From: Thiobacillus sp.
GTDB taxonomy: Bacteria; Pseudomonadota; Gammaproteobacteria; Burkholderiales; Thiobacillaceae
Reading direction: 5' to 3'
Length of the DNA stretch: 64,000 nt
NCBI GenBank assembly: GCA_021166845.1
Contig: JAJPEP010000029.1
Location: forward strand, 38,467 to 102,466
The position numbers and the translations under genes are program-made. The number at the start of each line of letters is the position of its first letter. Positions within the stretch are counted from its first letter, which is position 1. The notes under the pieces are model-generated. The model searched no databases. It had not been told where the DNA came from and was given only the letters and a program-made list of their open reading frames with translations. This document shows, piece after piece, positions 6,715 to 16,165 of this stretch.

Positions 6715-8679
6715 ATGATCATCCTCAAGAATCTCAGCCTGCGGCGCAGCGCCAAGGTTTTGCTCGACAACGCCTCGGTCTCGATCAACCCCGGCGAACG
6801 GGTCGGCCTGGTGGGGCGCAACGGCGCCGGCAAATCCAGCCTGTTCGCGCTCATCAACGGCACCCTGCACGAAGACAAGGGCGACTTTTCCATGCCGTCG
6901 CAGTGGCGCATGGCGCAGGTGGCGCAGGACATGCCGGAAACGTCCGAGTCCGCGACCGACTTCGTCATCGCCGGCGACAGCCAGCTGGTCGCGGCGCAGG
7001 CCGAGGTCACCGCCGCCGAGGAAAGCGACGACGGCGAGCGCATGGCGCACGCTTACATGGCGCTGCACGACGCCGGCGCGCACGACGCGCAGTCGCGCGC
7101 GCAGGCCTTGATCCTCGGCCTGGGCTTCCAGGTGCGCGAGCTGAACCAGCCGGTCAACAGCTTTTCCGGCGGCTGGCGCATGCGGCTGCAATTGGCGCGG
7201 GCGCTGATGTGCCCGTCCGACCTGCTGCTGCTCGACGAACCCACCAACCACCTCGACCTCGATGCGCTGGTATGGCTGGAAGCCTGGCTGAAGAAATACC
7301 CCGGCACCATGCTGGTGATCAGCCATGACCGCGAGTTTCTCGACGCCGTGACCAACGTCACCATCCACATCGAAAACGGCCAGCTCACCCGCTACGGCGG
7401 CAACTACAGCACCTTCGAGGACATGCGCGCCGAGCAGATGGCGCTGCAGCAGGCGGCGTTCGCCAAACAGCAGGACAAGATCGCCCACCTGCAGGACTTC
7501 ATCAACCGCTTCAAGGCCAAGGCCAGCAAGGCCAGGCAGGCGCAGAGCCGGGTCAAGGCGCTGGATCGCATGGAACGCCTGGCGCCGATGCTGGCGAGCG
7601 CGGATTTCACCTTCGAATTCAAGGAGCCGCTCAACCTGCCCAACCCCATGCTGACCATCGACGACGCCAGCTTCGGCTACCCGCCGCCCGCGGATGCGCC
7701 TCCTGGCACATTGCCGACGGTGATCGTGCAGCACGTCAGCAAGTCGGTCTTCGCCGGGCAGCGCATCGGCATCCTCGGCGCCAACGGCCAGGGCAAGTCG
7801 ACGCTGGTGAAGACCATCGCGCGCACCCTGCCGGTGGTCGCGGGCGAAGTGATCGAGGGGCGCGGCCTCAACATCGGCTACTTCGCGCAGCAGGAACTCG
7901 ACGTGCTGCGCCCCAAAGACACCCCGCTGGAACACATGATCCGCCTCGCCCGCGACACCATCGCCAACGGCGGCGCCGGCCAGTTCAGCAGCCGCGAGCA
8001 GGATCTGCGCAACTTCCTCGGCACCTTCAATTTCAACGGAGACATGGTCAAGCAGGCCGTCGGCACCATGAGCGGCGGCGAAAAAGCGCGGCTGGTGTTG
8101 TGCATGATCGTGTGGCAGCGGCCGAATCTCTTGCTGCTGGACGAGCCGACCAACCACCTCGACCTCGCCACCCGCGAAGCGCTGGCGATGGCGCTCAATG
8201 AATTCGAAGGCACCCTCATGCTGGTCAGCCACGACCGCGCCCTGCTGCGTTCGGTGTGCGACGAATTCTGGCTGGTTACGCGCGGCGGAGTGGAGCCGTT
8301 CGACGGCGACCTGGACGACTACCAGCGCTACCTGCTGGAGGAGGGCAAGCGCCTGCGGGAAAGCCTGAAGGAGGCCGGCAAGGTGGCTAGCGCACCGGTG
8401 ATCAAGACGGAACCCGCGCCGGCTGCGGCGAAGAAGCCGGTGTCCTCGGGAAAGATCAAATCGTTGCAGCAGAAACTGGAGAAGCTCGACAAAAGCATGG
8501 CTGCGCTACAAGCGGAAAAGGCGGCGTTCGAAGCCCGCCTGGGCGGAACGCTTACCGTCGGGGAGATTACCGAAACCGGCAGGCAGCTTCAGCATGTCAT
8601 TGACGAACTGGCGATTGAAGAGGGGGAGTGGCTGGAATTGTCGGGGGAGATCGAGGCGCTGGAAGCGGCGGGCGCTTAG
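6715..8679 (+). CDS. ABC-F family ATPase, YheS-like
   Basis: A 654-residue soluble protein with two ABC ATPase domains and no membrane segment, as in ribosome-associated ABC-F translation factors. The first Walker A is GRNGAGKSS (Lys40), with signature FSGGWRMRL and Walker B LLLLDEPTNHLDLDAL. The second has GANGQGKST, MSGGEKARL and LLLLDEPTNHLDLA. The interdomain linker around residues 240-300 is rich in Q, K and R (KAKASKARQAQSRVK), and a coiled C-terminal tail occupies residues 580-654. Length and motif wording match E. coli YheS more closely than Uup or EttA. The start ATG is preceded by only weak ribosome-site sequence, but the protein begins at the expected family position. Confidence 0.93.
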   Translation: MIILKNLSLRRSAKVLLDNASVSINPGERVGLVGRNGAGKSSLFALINGTLHEDKGDFSMPSQWRMAQVAQDMPETSESATDFVIAGDSQLVAAQAEVTAAEESDDGERMAHAYMALHDAGAHDAQSRAQALILGLGFQVRELNQPVNSFSGGWRMRLQLARALMCPSDLLLLDEPTNHLDLDALVWLEAWLKKYPGTMLVISHDREFLDAVTNVTIHIENGQLTRYGGNYSTFEDMRAEQMALQQAAFAKQQDKIAHLQDFINRFKAKASKARQAQSRVKALDRMERLAPMLASADFTFEFKEPLNLPNPMLTIDDASFGYPPPADAPPGTLPTVIVQHVSKSVFAGQRIGILGANGQGKSTLVKTIARTLPVVAGEVIEGRGLNIGYFAQQELDVLRPKDTPLEHMIRLARDTIANGGAGQFSSREQDLRNFLGTFNFNGDMVKQAVGTMSGGEKARLVLCMIVWQRPNLLLLDEPTNHLDLATREALAMALNEFEGTLMLVSHDRALLRSVCDEFWLVTRGGVEPFDGDLDDYQRYLLEEGKRLRESLKEAGKVASAPVIKTEPAPAAAKKPVSSGKIKSLQQKLEKLDKSMAALQAEKAAFEARLGGTLTVGEITETGRQLQHVIDELAIEEGEWLELSGEIEALEAAGA

Positions 8680-8704
8680 AAACCACTGAATTATTCATGC
8701 GCGG

Positions 8705-8729
8705 TTGCGAGCGCAGCGAAGAAATCCAG
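8705..8729 (+). repeat. Dispersed TTGCGAGCG...ATCCAG repeat, copy 1
   Basis: The 25 bases TTGCGAGCGCAGCGAAGAAATCCAG match, with a few changes, two other intergenic sites in this window (24561-24586 and 54647-54734). This copy is a single arm without a clear facing arm. It sits in the 265-base gap between the ABC-F gene and the DUF839-like lipoprotein gene; the rest of the gap shows no gene. Confidence 0.7.
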
Positions 8730-8944
8730 TCTGAGGATGGATGTGAAGCCCCGAATGGCTAAACCTTCAATGCACTGACATGCCGGCTGTGGCCCGGCGG
8801 CTAGCCGGCGGTTGTTTAGTAATGCCGTTAAACACGGGGTTTCACAATTCCAACAAAAAACCGTAACGAAAAAAGGTCAAGCTCGCTGCGCCTTGTGGCA
8901 ATTCAAAACACACCTTAATCAAATTTCGTTATTGGGAGCCTCGC

Positions 8945-10828
8945 ATGAAGCTGAAAATCTTGAACCTTGCCGTCCTGGCAACTTTGGGGCTCGCCGCCCC
9001 CTTTGCATTGACCGCGTGTAACAGCGACGACGACGAGGCCCGGATCGTTTCGGTCGAATTTGTCGAAACCGCCGCCGCTCCCAATACCGTCGACACGATG
9101 TCGCAGAACGTCATCACGGCCAAGGCCGTGGTGACCTACGACGATGGCACCAGCAAGGACTTTCCCCTGGCCTATCACACCCTGTTTGGCGTCAACGACA
9201 AGGTCGGCGGCAATGCTCACCCGGCTGGACAGGCTTATGACTACCAAATGCAGCCTCTGATCGACCCCTACGGCCAGCCGGTGGTTTTCGAAACCCCGGA
9301 TGCCAACAGCCTGCTCAACGTCGATGGCAATCTATGGCTGGTCAGCCACCTGGAATACGACTGGCTGCTGTCCGACGGCAGCGAGGCCGACAAGGCCGCC
9401 GGCTGGTACAGCCGCGCGCCCAGCGGCATGCTGCTGACCGGGATCAATCAGGCCGACAACGGCGCCCTGTCCGTGAAGTCCCAGCGTCCGATCGACTTCT
9501 CCTCCGTCAACGGCACCTGGATCAACTGCTTCGGCTCGCAAACGCCGTGGAACACCCACCTGGGTTCCGAAGAGGACTACGATCTGCAGCTCAACCCGTT
9601 GAACAGCAACTACGCTACCACTACCGCCGCCGGCATCAAGGCCATGACCGAGCTGTACTGGAAAAACACCCAGACCGCCAACCCCTACCATTACGGCTGG
9701 ATTCCGGAAGTTGTCGTGAACAAGGATGGCGCCACCAGCGTGGTCAAGCATTACGCGATGGGTCGCGGTACCTGGGAGATGTCCATGGTTATGGCCGACA
9801 GCAGGACCGCCTTGATGGGCGACGATGGCACCAACGTCGCCCTCATCATGTTTGTCGCCGACAAGGAGAAAGACCTTTCCGCCGGCGCCCTGTACGCCGC
9901 CAAATGGAACCAGACCTCCGCCATCGGCGCCGGCGCGGCCGATCTGACCTGGTTCAAGCTCGGCCATGCCACCAACGCCGAGATCAAGGCCATCGTCGAT
10001 GCCGGCACCACCTTCGCCGACATATGGGATTTCGTTGCTCCCGTCGAGGGCGTCTGCGATGCCGGTTATACACGCGTCCGCACCGGATCCACGGCGGACG
10101 AGTGCCTGATGCTCAAGCCGGGCAAGGAAAAGGCCGCCGCCTTCATGGAAACCCGCCGCTACGCCGCCTATCTGGGCGCCACCACCGAGTGGAACAAGAT
10201 GGAGGGCGTCGCCTTCAACGCGAAGGACAACAAGGCCTACATCGCCATGTCCTACATCGACAAGGGCATGAAGGCCGATGCCAGCGGCCCGGTCGATCAT
10301 ATCAAGATCGCCAAAATCAGTGCCGGCGGCACTTACACCATGGATATGGCGGGCGGCCAGAAGACGGCCAATGGCGGCGAAGCGATCAACTCCAATCACG
10401 TGCCGACCAGGATGTATGTGGAAGCCGGCCTGCTCGGCGAGGACATGGCGGTTGACGCGCTGGGCAACACGTCCAACCCGAACAAGATCGCCAACGCCGA
10501 CAACGTGTTCTTCTCCGAGAAAATGCGCACCCTCTTTATCGGCGAGGACTCGGGCACCCACGTCAACAACTACGTCTGGGCCTACAACGTCGACACGAAG
10601 AAGCTGACCCGCATCATGAGCGCGCTGTCCGGCGCCGAGAATACTGGCCTGCAGGTATTAGACAACGTCAATGGCAAGGGCGCCTACATCATGGGCAACA
10701 CCCAGCACTGGGGCGACCTTCTCGGCAGCATGCCGGCCGACCTCAAGGCGCAGATCCAGGCCAAGATCGGTAACGGCGTGAATCAGGGAGTCTTCGGCTA
10801 CATCGGCGGACTGCCCGCCATCGAGTAA
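8945..10828 (+). CDS. PhoX/DUF839-like lipoprotein
   Basis: A 627-residue secreted protein. The signal peptide ends in a lipobox (FALTAC, Cys25 as the lipidated residue), so it is anchored to a membrane rather than exported by Tat like classical PhoX. The segment GTWINCFGSQTPWNTHLGSEE (near residues 187-207) is the DUF839/PhoX signature, in which a Cys and an acidic pair lie close to the metal centre. Later segments such as WNKMEGVAFNAKDNKAYIAMS and VFFSEKMRTLFIGEDSG fit the beta-propeller repeats of the family. Calcium/iron-dependent alkaline phosphatase activity is possible but unproven for this branch. It stands alone, with a strong terminator directly after it. Confidence 0.8.
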   Translation: MKLKILNLAVLATLGLAAPFALTACNSDDDEARIVSVEFVETAAAPNTVDTMSQNVITAKAVVTYDDGTSKDFPLAYHTLFGVNDKVGGNAHPAGQAYDYQMQPLIDPYGQPVVFETPDANSLLNVDGNLWLVSHLEYDWLLSDGSEADKAAGWYSRAPSGMLLTGINQADNGALSVKSQRPIDFSSVNGTWINCFGSQTPWNTHLGSEEDYDLQLNPLNSNYATTTAAGIKAMTELYWKNTQTANPYHYGWIPEVVVNKDGATSVVKHYAMGRGTWEMSMVMADSRTALMGDDGTNVALIMFVADKEKDLSAGALYAAKWNQTSAIGAGAADLTWFKLGHATNAEIKAIVDAGTTFADIWDFVAPVEGVCDAGYTRVRTGSTADECLMLKPGKEKAAAFMETRRYAAYLGATTEWNKMEGVAFNAKDNKAYIAMSYIDKGMKADASGPVDHIKIAKISAGGTYTMDMAGGQKTANGGEAINSNHVPTRMYVEAGLLGEDMAVDALGNTSNPNKIANADNVFFSEKMRTLFIGEDSGTHVNNYVWAYNVDTKKLTRIMSALSGAENTGLQVLDNVNGKGAYIMGNTQHWGDLLGSMPADLKAQIQAKIGNGVNQGVFGYIGGLPAIE

Positions 10829-10853
10829 TTTTTTCCTGATCGGCGGACCATGC

Positions 10854-10880
10854 AAGGCCGGACGCGAGTCCGGCCTTTTT
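10854..10880 (+). terminator. Intrinsic terminator of the DUF839-like gene
   Basis: GGCCGGAC and GTCCGGCC pair around a GCGA loop and are followed by TTTTT (10876-10880), 25 bases after the stop at 10828. This is a textbook Rho-independent terminator on the plus strand. Confidence 0.92.
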
Positions 10881-11090
10881 GCGCCCAACGTAACCTTCAC
10901 ATGCTTGGCGGCGCGTTTTTCAGCGACATGCCATGGGTTGGGGAAAGAAAGATCCAAGGATAATGGGATGGTGGCGGGGCGCGATGCAATCCCGGGCTGC
11001 GGGTTCCGCGGTACTCCGAGCCACAGTCAACCCCGAAACCCCCGCCAACCACGTTAAAATGCGCCTTTGCCGAAAAGCCGCTCATCCGCC

Positions 11091-12014
11091 GTGAAACCCA
11101 CCTTTCAGGACATCATCCTCACCCTGCAACGCTACTGGGCCGAGCGCGGCTGCGCGCTTTTGCAGCCCTACGACATGGAGGTCGGCGCCGGCACCTCGCA
11201 TACCGCGACCTTCCTGCGCGCGCTCGGGCCGGAGCCGTGGAAGGCCGCCTACGTGCAGCCGAGCCGCCGCCCCAAGGACGGGCGCTACGGCGACAACCCC
11301 AACCGCCTGCAGCATTACTACCAGTTCCAGGTGGTGCTGAAACCGGCGCCGGCTGACATTCTTGAACTGTATCTCGGTTCGCTTGAGGCGCTCGGCTTCG
11401 ACCTGAAAAAGAACGACGTGCGCTTCGTCGAGGACGACTGGGAAAACCCCACGCTCGGCGCCTGGGGGCTGGGCTGGGAAGTGTGGTTGAACGGCATGGA
11501 AGTCACCCAGTTCACCTACTTCCAGCAGGTCGGCGGCATCGACTGCAAGCCGATCACCGGCGAAATCACCTATGGTTTGGAGCGCCTCGCGATGTATCTG
11601 CAGGGCGTGGAAAGCGTGTTTGACCTCGTCTGGACCGAGGGGCTGACCTACCGCGATGTCTATCACCAGAACGAGGTCGAGCAGTCGGCCTACAACTTCG
11701 AGCATAGCGACGTCGATTTCCTGCTCGCCGCCTTTTCCGCGCACGAGCAGAAGGCGCAGGAACTGATGGCGGTTCAGCTCGCACTGCCGGCCTACGAGCA
11801 GGTGCTGAAAGCCGCGCATACCTTCAACCTGCTGGACGCGCGCGGCGCGATTTCGGTGACCGAGCGCGCGGCGTATATCGGTCGCATTCGCAACCTGGCG
11901 CGCGCGGTGGCGAAGAGTTATCTCGATAGCCGGGCGCGGCTGGGTTTCCCGATGGCGCCCAAGGCTTGGGCAGGCGAAGTGCTGGCACAGATTGAAAAGA
12001 AGGCCGCAGCATGA
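11091..12014 (+). CDS. glyQ: Glycyl-tRNA synthetase alpha subunit
   Basis: The catalytic alpha subunit of the bacterial heterotetrameric glycyl-tRNA synthetase, about 307 residues from the GTG at 11091. Characteristic blocks include [57 protein letters not shown] and [21 protein letters not shown], all intact. The open frame continues to a TTG at 11067; neither start has a convincing Shine-Dalgarno, and GTG was chosen because family similarity begins right after it. The stop overlaps the glyS start by 4 bases. Confidence 0.96.
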   Translation: MKPTFQDIILTLQRYWAERGCALLQPYDMEVGAGTSHTATFLRALGPEPWKAAYVQPSRRPKDGRYGDNPNRLQHYYQFQVVLKPAPADILELYLGSLEALGFDLKKNDVRFVEDDWENPTLGAWGLGWEVWLNGMEVTQFTYFQQVGGIDCKPITGEITYGLERLAMYLQGVESVFDLVWTEGLTYRDVYHQNEVEQSAYNFEHSDVDFLLAAFSAHEQKAQELMAVQLALPAYEQVLKAAHTFNLLDARGAISVTERAAYIGRIRNLARAVAKSYLDSRARLGFPMAPKAWAGEVLAQIEKKAAA

Positions 12015-14116
12015 CCGCCGCAAATTTGCTCGTTGAACTCTTTGTCGAAGAACTGCCGCCCAAGGCACTGAAGAAGCTGGGCGAGGCCTTTGCTGCCGCG
12101 CTTGCCGAAAGTTTGGTCGCACAGGGACTGGCCGAGTCGACGGCTGCGGTCGCTAACTTTGCCTCGCCGCGTCGCCTTGGCGTGCACATCGAAGGCGTCC
12201 TGCAGCGTGCCGCCGACAAGCCGGTGTCGACCAAGCTGATGCCGGTTGCCGTGGGTCTGGATGCGGAGGGCAAGGCGACGCCTGCGCTGCTGAAGCGCCT
12301 GGCCGCGCTGGGTGCCGATACGTCCGCCGTCAGCCAGTTGCGCCGCGCGGCAGACGGCAAGAATGAAGCGCTGTTCCACGACAGCATCGCACCGGGCACG
12401 AATCTCGCCGACGGCCTGCAGCACGCGCTCGAAGCGGCGATGGCGAAGCTGCCGATCCCCAAGGTGATGCAGTACCAGCTGGCCGACGGCTGGAGCAGCG
12501 TGCACTTCGTGCGCCCGGTGCATGGCCTGGTTGCGCTGCATGGCACGGACATCGTGCCGCTGTCCGTGCTGGGCTTGACGGCCGGGCGCGACACGCAGGG
12601 CCATCGTTTCGAAGCGCGCGTCAGTCCGGTGGTGATCCGGAGCGCTGACAGCTACGCCAGCCAAATGAAAGACGACGGCGCAGTGATCGCCAGCTTTGCC
12701 GAGCGTCGCGCCGAGATCGTTCGCCAACTGCAATCTGCAGCTGCGCCCTCGGGTTTGACGCCGGTCGAGGACGACGCGCTGCTGGATGAAGTCACCGCGC
12801 TGGTCGAGCGCCCCAATGTGCTGGTCGGTACGTTCGAGGAGGCCTTCCTCGAAGTGCCGCAGGAATGCCTGATCCTGACCATGAAGGCGAACCAGAAATA
12901 CTTCCCGCTGCTGGACGCGCAAGGCAAGCTGACCAACCGTTTCCTCATTGTTTCCAATATCTCGCCTGCCGATGCGTCCGCCGTCATCGGCGGCAACGAG
13001 CGGGTTGTTCGGCCGCGTCTGGCCGACGCCAAGTTCTTCTTCGACCAGGACCGCAAGAAGGCGCTCGATTCGCGCGTGCTGGGGCTGGCCAAGGTGGTGT
13101 ATCACAATAAGCTCGGCACCCAGGGCGAACGCGTGACGCGGGTGCAGGCGATCGCCCGCGCCATCGGCGAGAAGCTGGGTGACGAGGCGCTGGCGCTGAA
13201 GGCCGACCAGGCCGCGCTGCTGGCCAAAGCCGACCTGCTCACCGATATGGTCGGCGAGTTTCCTGAGCTGCAGGGCATCATGGGGCGCTATTACGCGCAG
13301 CACGATGGGCTGGCCGACGACATCGCCTTCGCCATCGAGGACCACTACAAGCCGCGCTTTGCCGGCGACGCGTTGCCGCGCAGCGACGTTGGCGTGTGTG
13401 TCGCGCTGGCGGACAAGCTGGAGACGCTGGTGGGGCTGTTCGGCATCGGTGAAAAACCCAGCGGCGACCGGGATCCGTTTGCGCTGCGTCGTCATGCGCT
13501 GGGCGTGATTCGCATGCTGATCGAAAAGAGCTTGCCGCTGAGCCTGGACGATCTGGTCAATATCGCTTTCGCCGCCTTCCCGCAGGGAGTGCTCGGACAG
13601 GCGCACACTGATGTGTACACGTTCGTGTTCGAGCGTCTCAGTGGCGCGATGCGCGAACAGGGCTATTCCGCGAACGAGGTCGATGCGGTGCTGAGCCTGA
13701 ACCCGACGCAGATCCATCTGGTACCGAAGCAACTGGAGGCGGTGCGTGCCTTCGCAGCATTGCCGGAAGCCCCCACACTCGCCGCCGCCAACAAGCGCGT
13801 CGGCAATATCCTTAAAAAGGCCGAGGGCGAGGCGGGCGGCGGGGTCAACGCGGCATTGTTCGCCGAGACGGCGGAAACTGCGCTGTTTGCCGCGCTCTCC
13901 GAGATCGCCCCGCGCGCCGACGCCGCCTTCGCCGCAGGCGACTACGCCGCGTCGCTGCGGGCGCTCGCGGCGCTGAAAGCCCCGGTCGATGCCTTCTTCG
14001 ACCAGGTGATGGTCAACGCCGACGATCCCGCGCTCAAAGCCAACCGACTGGCGCTGCTGCACCGGTTGCACCAGACCATGAATCGGGTTGCGGACTTGTC
14101 GCGGCTGGCGGCGTAA
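12011..14116 (+). CDS. glyS: Glycyl-tRNA synthetase beta subunit
   Basis: A 701-residue beta subunit that supplies tRNA recognition to the alpha2-beta2 enzyme. It begins with [15 protein letters not shown], continues with FASPRRL, and contains [12 protein letters not shown], the HD-domain-like region [21 protein letters not shown] and [18 protein letters not shown], and a C-terminal anticodon-binding-like domain ending near [11 protein letters not shown]. It is translationally coupled to glyQ. A 737-residue open frame on the opposite strand is a shadow caused by high third-position GC. Confidence 0.97.
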   Translation: MTAANLLVELFVEELPPKALKKLGEAFAAALAESLVAQGLAESTAAVANFASPRRLGVHIEGVLQRAADKPVSTKLMPVAVGLDAEGKATPALLKRLAALGADTSAVSQLRRAADGKNEALFHDSIAPGTNLADGLQHALEAAMAKLPIPKVMQYQLADGWSSVHFVRPVHGLVALHGTDIVPLSVLGLTAGRDTQGHRFEARVSPVVIRSADSYASQMKDDGAVIASFAERRAEIVRQLQSAAAPSGLTPVEDDALLDEVTALVERPNVLVGTFEEAFLEVPQECLILTMKANQKYFPLLDAQGKLTNRFLIVSNISPADASAVIGGNERVVRPRLADAKFFFDQDRKKALDSRVLGLAKVVYHNKLGTQGERVTRVQAIARAIGEKLGDEALALKADQAALLAKADLLTDMVGEFPELQGIMGRYYAQHDGLADDIAFAIEDHYKPRFAGDALPRSDVGVCVALADKLETLVGLFGIGEKPSGDRDPFALRRHALGVIRMLIEKSLPLSLDDLVNIAFAAFPQGVLGQAHTDVYTFVFERLSGAMREQGYSANEVDAVLSLNPTQIHLVPKQLEAVRAFAALPEAPTLAAANKRVGNILKKAEGEAGGGVNAALFAETAETALFAALSEIAPRADAAFAAGDYAASLRALAALKAPVDAFFDQVMVNADDPALKANRLALLHRLHQTMNRVADLSRLAA

Positions 14117-14146
14117 GATGGCTTTCTGCACAGCAGGAGTCTCGCC

Positions 14147-14689
14147 ATGAAACTCATCATTCTCGACCGCGACGGCGTCATCAATTTCGATTCCGACCAG
14201 TTCATCAAGTCACCCGACGAATGGAAGCCCATTCCGGGCAGCCTGGAGGCGATCGCGCGGCTGACGCGCGAAGGTTGGCGCGTGGTGGTGGCGACCAATC
14301 AATCCGGCCTGGCGCGCGGATTGTTCGAGATGGCGACGCTCAACGCCATCCACGCCAAGATGCACAAGGCGGCGGCACAGGCGGGCGGGCGCATCGAAGC
14401 CGTGTTTTACTGCCCGCATGCGGCCGAGATGAACTGCGACTGCCGCAAACCCAGACCGGGGCTGTTGAATGAAATCGCCGCGCGTTATGGCCATGACCTG
14501 CACGATGTGCCCGCGATTGGCGATTCGCTGCGCGACCTGCTTGCTGCTGCAAGCGTGGGTGCACGCCCTCTGCTGGTCAAAACCGGCAAGGGCGAGAAAA
14601 CCCTGGCGGCCGGCGGCCTGCCCGAGAACACCCCGGCGTTTGCCGACTTGAGCGAGGCCGTCGATCACTTGCTGAAAACGGCCGCATGA
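14147..14689 (+). CDS. gmhB: D-glycero-beta-D-manno-heptose 1,7-bisphosphate 7-phosphatase
   Basis: A 180-residue HAD-superfamily phosphatase of LPS heptose precursor synthesis. The nucleophile motif LDRDGVIN is at residues 5-12, motif II is VATNQSGLARG, and the zinc-binding loop is CPHAAEMNCDCRKPRPGLL; together these separate GmhB from histidinol-phosphatase relatives. AIGDSLRDLLAA is the acidic motif IV. It begins 30 bases after glyS and overlaps plsC by 4 bases, the common betaproteobacterial order glyQ-glyS-gmhB-plsC. Confidence 0.95.
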   Translation: MKLIILDRDGVINFDSDQFIKSPDEWKPIPGSLEAIARLTREGWRVVVATNQSGLARGLFEMATLNAIHAKMHKAAAQAGGRIEAVFYCPHAAEMNCDCRKPRPGLLNEIAARYGHDLHDVPAIGDSLRDLLAAASVGARPLLVKTGKGEKTLAAGGLPENTPAFADLSEAVDHLLKTAA

Positions 14690-15408
14690 ACCTGATCCGC
14701 TCGGTTGTTTTCGCCGTGATGCAGACTGCGCTGACGGTGTTTTTCAGCATGGTCGCGCTGCTCAGCTTTCCCTTTTCGGCGCACACCCGCTACCGCATGA
14801 TCACCGGCTACAACCATATCGTCATTTGGCTTGCGCGCGTGGTGCTCGGCATCCGCTACGTGGTGCGCGGCCGCGAGAACCTGCCTGCCCGTCCGGCGGT
14901 GGTGCTGGCCAAGCACCAGTCGGCATGGGAAACGGTGGCGTTTCTGTTCCTGTTCCCGCCGGTGTCGGCGGTGATCAAGCAGGAGTTGCTGAACGTGCCG
15001 TTCTTCGGCTGGGCCTACCGCATGCTCTCGCCGATCGCCATCGACCGCAGCGCCGGGCGCGAGGCGCTGAAACAGATCGTGACCAAGGGCAAGGCCAAGC
15101 TTGAGCAGGATTTCTGGGTGCTGGTGTTTCCCGAGGGCACCCGCGTCGCCCCCGGCGAGAAAGGGCGTTACGGCATCGGCGGCGCCTGGCTGGCGGCGGA
15201 GACCGGCGCGCCCATTGTGCCGGTGGCGCACAACGCCGGCGAGGTGTGGCCGAAGAACGCCTTCGTCAAGCGCCCCGGCACCATTACCGTCAGCATCGGC
15301 CCGGCCATCGAGACCGCCGGCAAGAGCGCGGCGGAACTTACCCGCGCAGTCGAGGCGTGGATCGAAACCGAAATGACGAGGCTGCCCCCTGCTGCTCCAC
15401 GCCAATAG
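14686..15408 (+). CDS. plsC: 1-acyl-sn-glycerol-3-phosphate acyltransferase
   Basis: A 240-residue membrane-associated acyltransferase making phosphatidic acid from lysophosphatidic acid. An N-terminal hydrophobic segment (residues 5-30) precedes the catalytic KHQSAWET block; the family's H-X4-D appears here as H-X4-E, as in several betaproteobacterial members. FPEGTRVAPGEKGRY is the substrate-binding motif. It overlaps gmhB by 4 bases. The frame of the following metallopeptidase similarity starts before the plsC stop. Confidence 0.93.
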   Translation: MNLIRSVVFAVMQTALTVFFSMVALLSFPFSAHTRYRMITGYNHIVIWLARVVLGIRYVVRGRENLPARPAVVLAKHQSAWETVAFLFLFPPVSAVIKQELLNVPFFGWAYRMLSPIAIDRSAGREALKQIVTKGKAKLEQDFWVLVFPEGTRVAPGEKGRYGIGGAWLAAETGAPIVPVAHNAGEVWPKNAFVKRPGTITVSIGPAIETAGKSAAELTRAVEAWIETEMTRLPPAAPRQ

Positions 15409-15502
15409 CGGCGTCCTGCAGATCGGTGACGCCGCCGTTCCGTACCAGCTGCGGCGCTCGCACCGCCGCCGCACGCTGGGCCTGACCGTCACGCCGCGCG
15501 AA

Positions 15503-16096
15503 GTGCGCATCCACGCGCCGAGCTGGACCCCGCGCGCCGAAATCGAATGTTATGTGCGGCAGCAGCACGACTGGCTGCACCGCGCGTGGACCCGCCTGCA
15601 GGCGCGTTCGCCGCAAGCGCGCAGCGAACCACCGGCCGAAGTGCGCTTTCTCGGGCGCGCGCTCACGCTCGACATTCGGGCCTCCCTGTTCGTCGACATC
15701 CAGCGCCGCGGCGGCAGCCTGCGCGTGCATGCCCCGCTCGACGCCGATGTCGGCGCACTGATTCGCGACTGGCTGCACGGCCAGGCCGTCCGCCTGCTGG
15801 CCTGGCGCCTGGCGCGCATCGCCCGCCGGCTGGGGCGCGCACCCAGCCGCTTCGCCCTGTCCAACGCACAGACGCAATGGGGCAGCTGCACCCGGCGCGG
15901 CCATGTCCGCCTCAACTGGCGGCTGGTGCAGGCGCCGCTCGCTCTGATCGACTACGTTGCCGCGCACGAACTTGCGCACATGGTTCACCTCGACCACTCG
16001 CCGCGCTTCTGGGCGCAGGTCGCCGAACTGTGCCCCGACGCGTTGGCAAGGCGCGCCGAGTTGCGCAGAATGAGTGGGGTGTTGTTTCAGGTTTGA
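15503..16096 (+). CDS. YgjP-like zinc metallopeptidase
   Basis: A 197-residue protein from GTG 15503 of the YgjP/DUF45 (SprT-like M48) family. The zinc motif HELAHMVHLDHSPRFW lies near residue 154, preceded by the conserved TQWGSCTRRGHVRLNWRLV. Family-like sequence continues upstream in frame (LRRSHRRRTLGLTVTPREV) back to about 15386, but that stretch has no ATG, GTG or TTG before the in-frame stop at 15374. Either translation starts at a CTG (15386 or 15389) overlapping the plsC end, or the protein has lost its N-terminal strand. The substrate is unknown for this family. Confidence 0.83.
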   Translation: MRIHAPSWTPRAEIECYVRQQHDWLHRAWTRLQARSPQARSEPPAEVRFLGRALTLDIRASLFVDIQRRGGSLRVHAPLDADVGALIRDWLHGQAVRLLAWRLARIARRLGRAPSRFALSNAQTQWGSCTRRGHVRLNWRLVQAPLALIDYVAAHELAHMVHLDHSPRFWAQVAELCPDALARRAELRRMSGVLFQV

Positions 16097-16110
16097 TTTT
16101 CGGAAGGCTT

Positions 16111-16140
16111 TTTTATCCGCGTCCTTCGCGGATGAATGTT
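16111..16140 (+). repeat. Short ATCCGCGTCCTTCGCGGAT palindromic motif
   Basis: ATCCGCG and CGCGGAT face each other around TCCTT. A related string (TGCGCCCTTCGCGGATCAAT) occurs before the RND pump gene at 44281-44310. Both copies are intergenic. This one lies after the metallopeptidase gene, between it and the convergent DUF4202 gene, and could act as a terminator. Confidence 0.45.
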
Positions 16141-16165
16141 TTCCACGCTGACAGCCGCGCCGCCG

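Noticed and set aside
6679..8232. 517-codon open frame on the minus strand opposite the ABC-F gene
   Set aside because: Shadow of the ABC-F coding sequence with no recognisable motif or ribosome site.
11918..14131. 737-codon open frame on the minus strand opposite glyS
   Set aside because: It is antisense to a full, well-conserved glyS and its translation is low-complexity Arg/Gln/Gly/Ala text with no domain; high third-position GC keeps the frame open.
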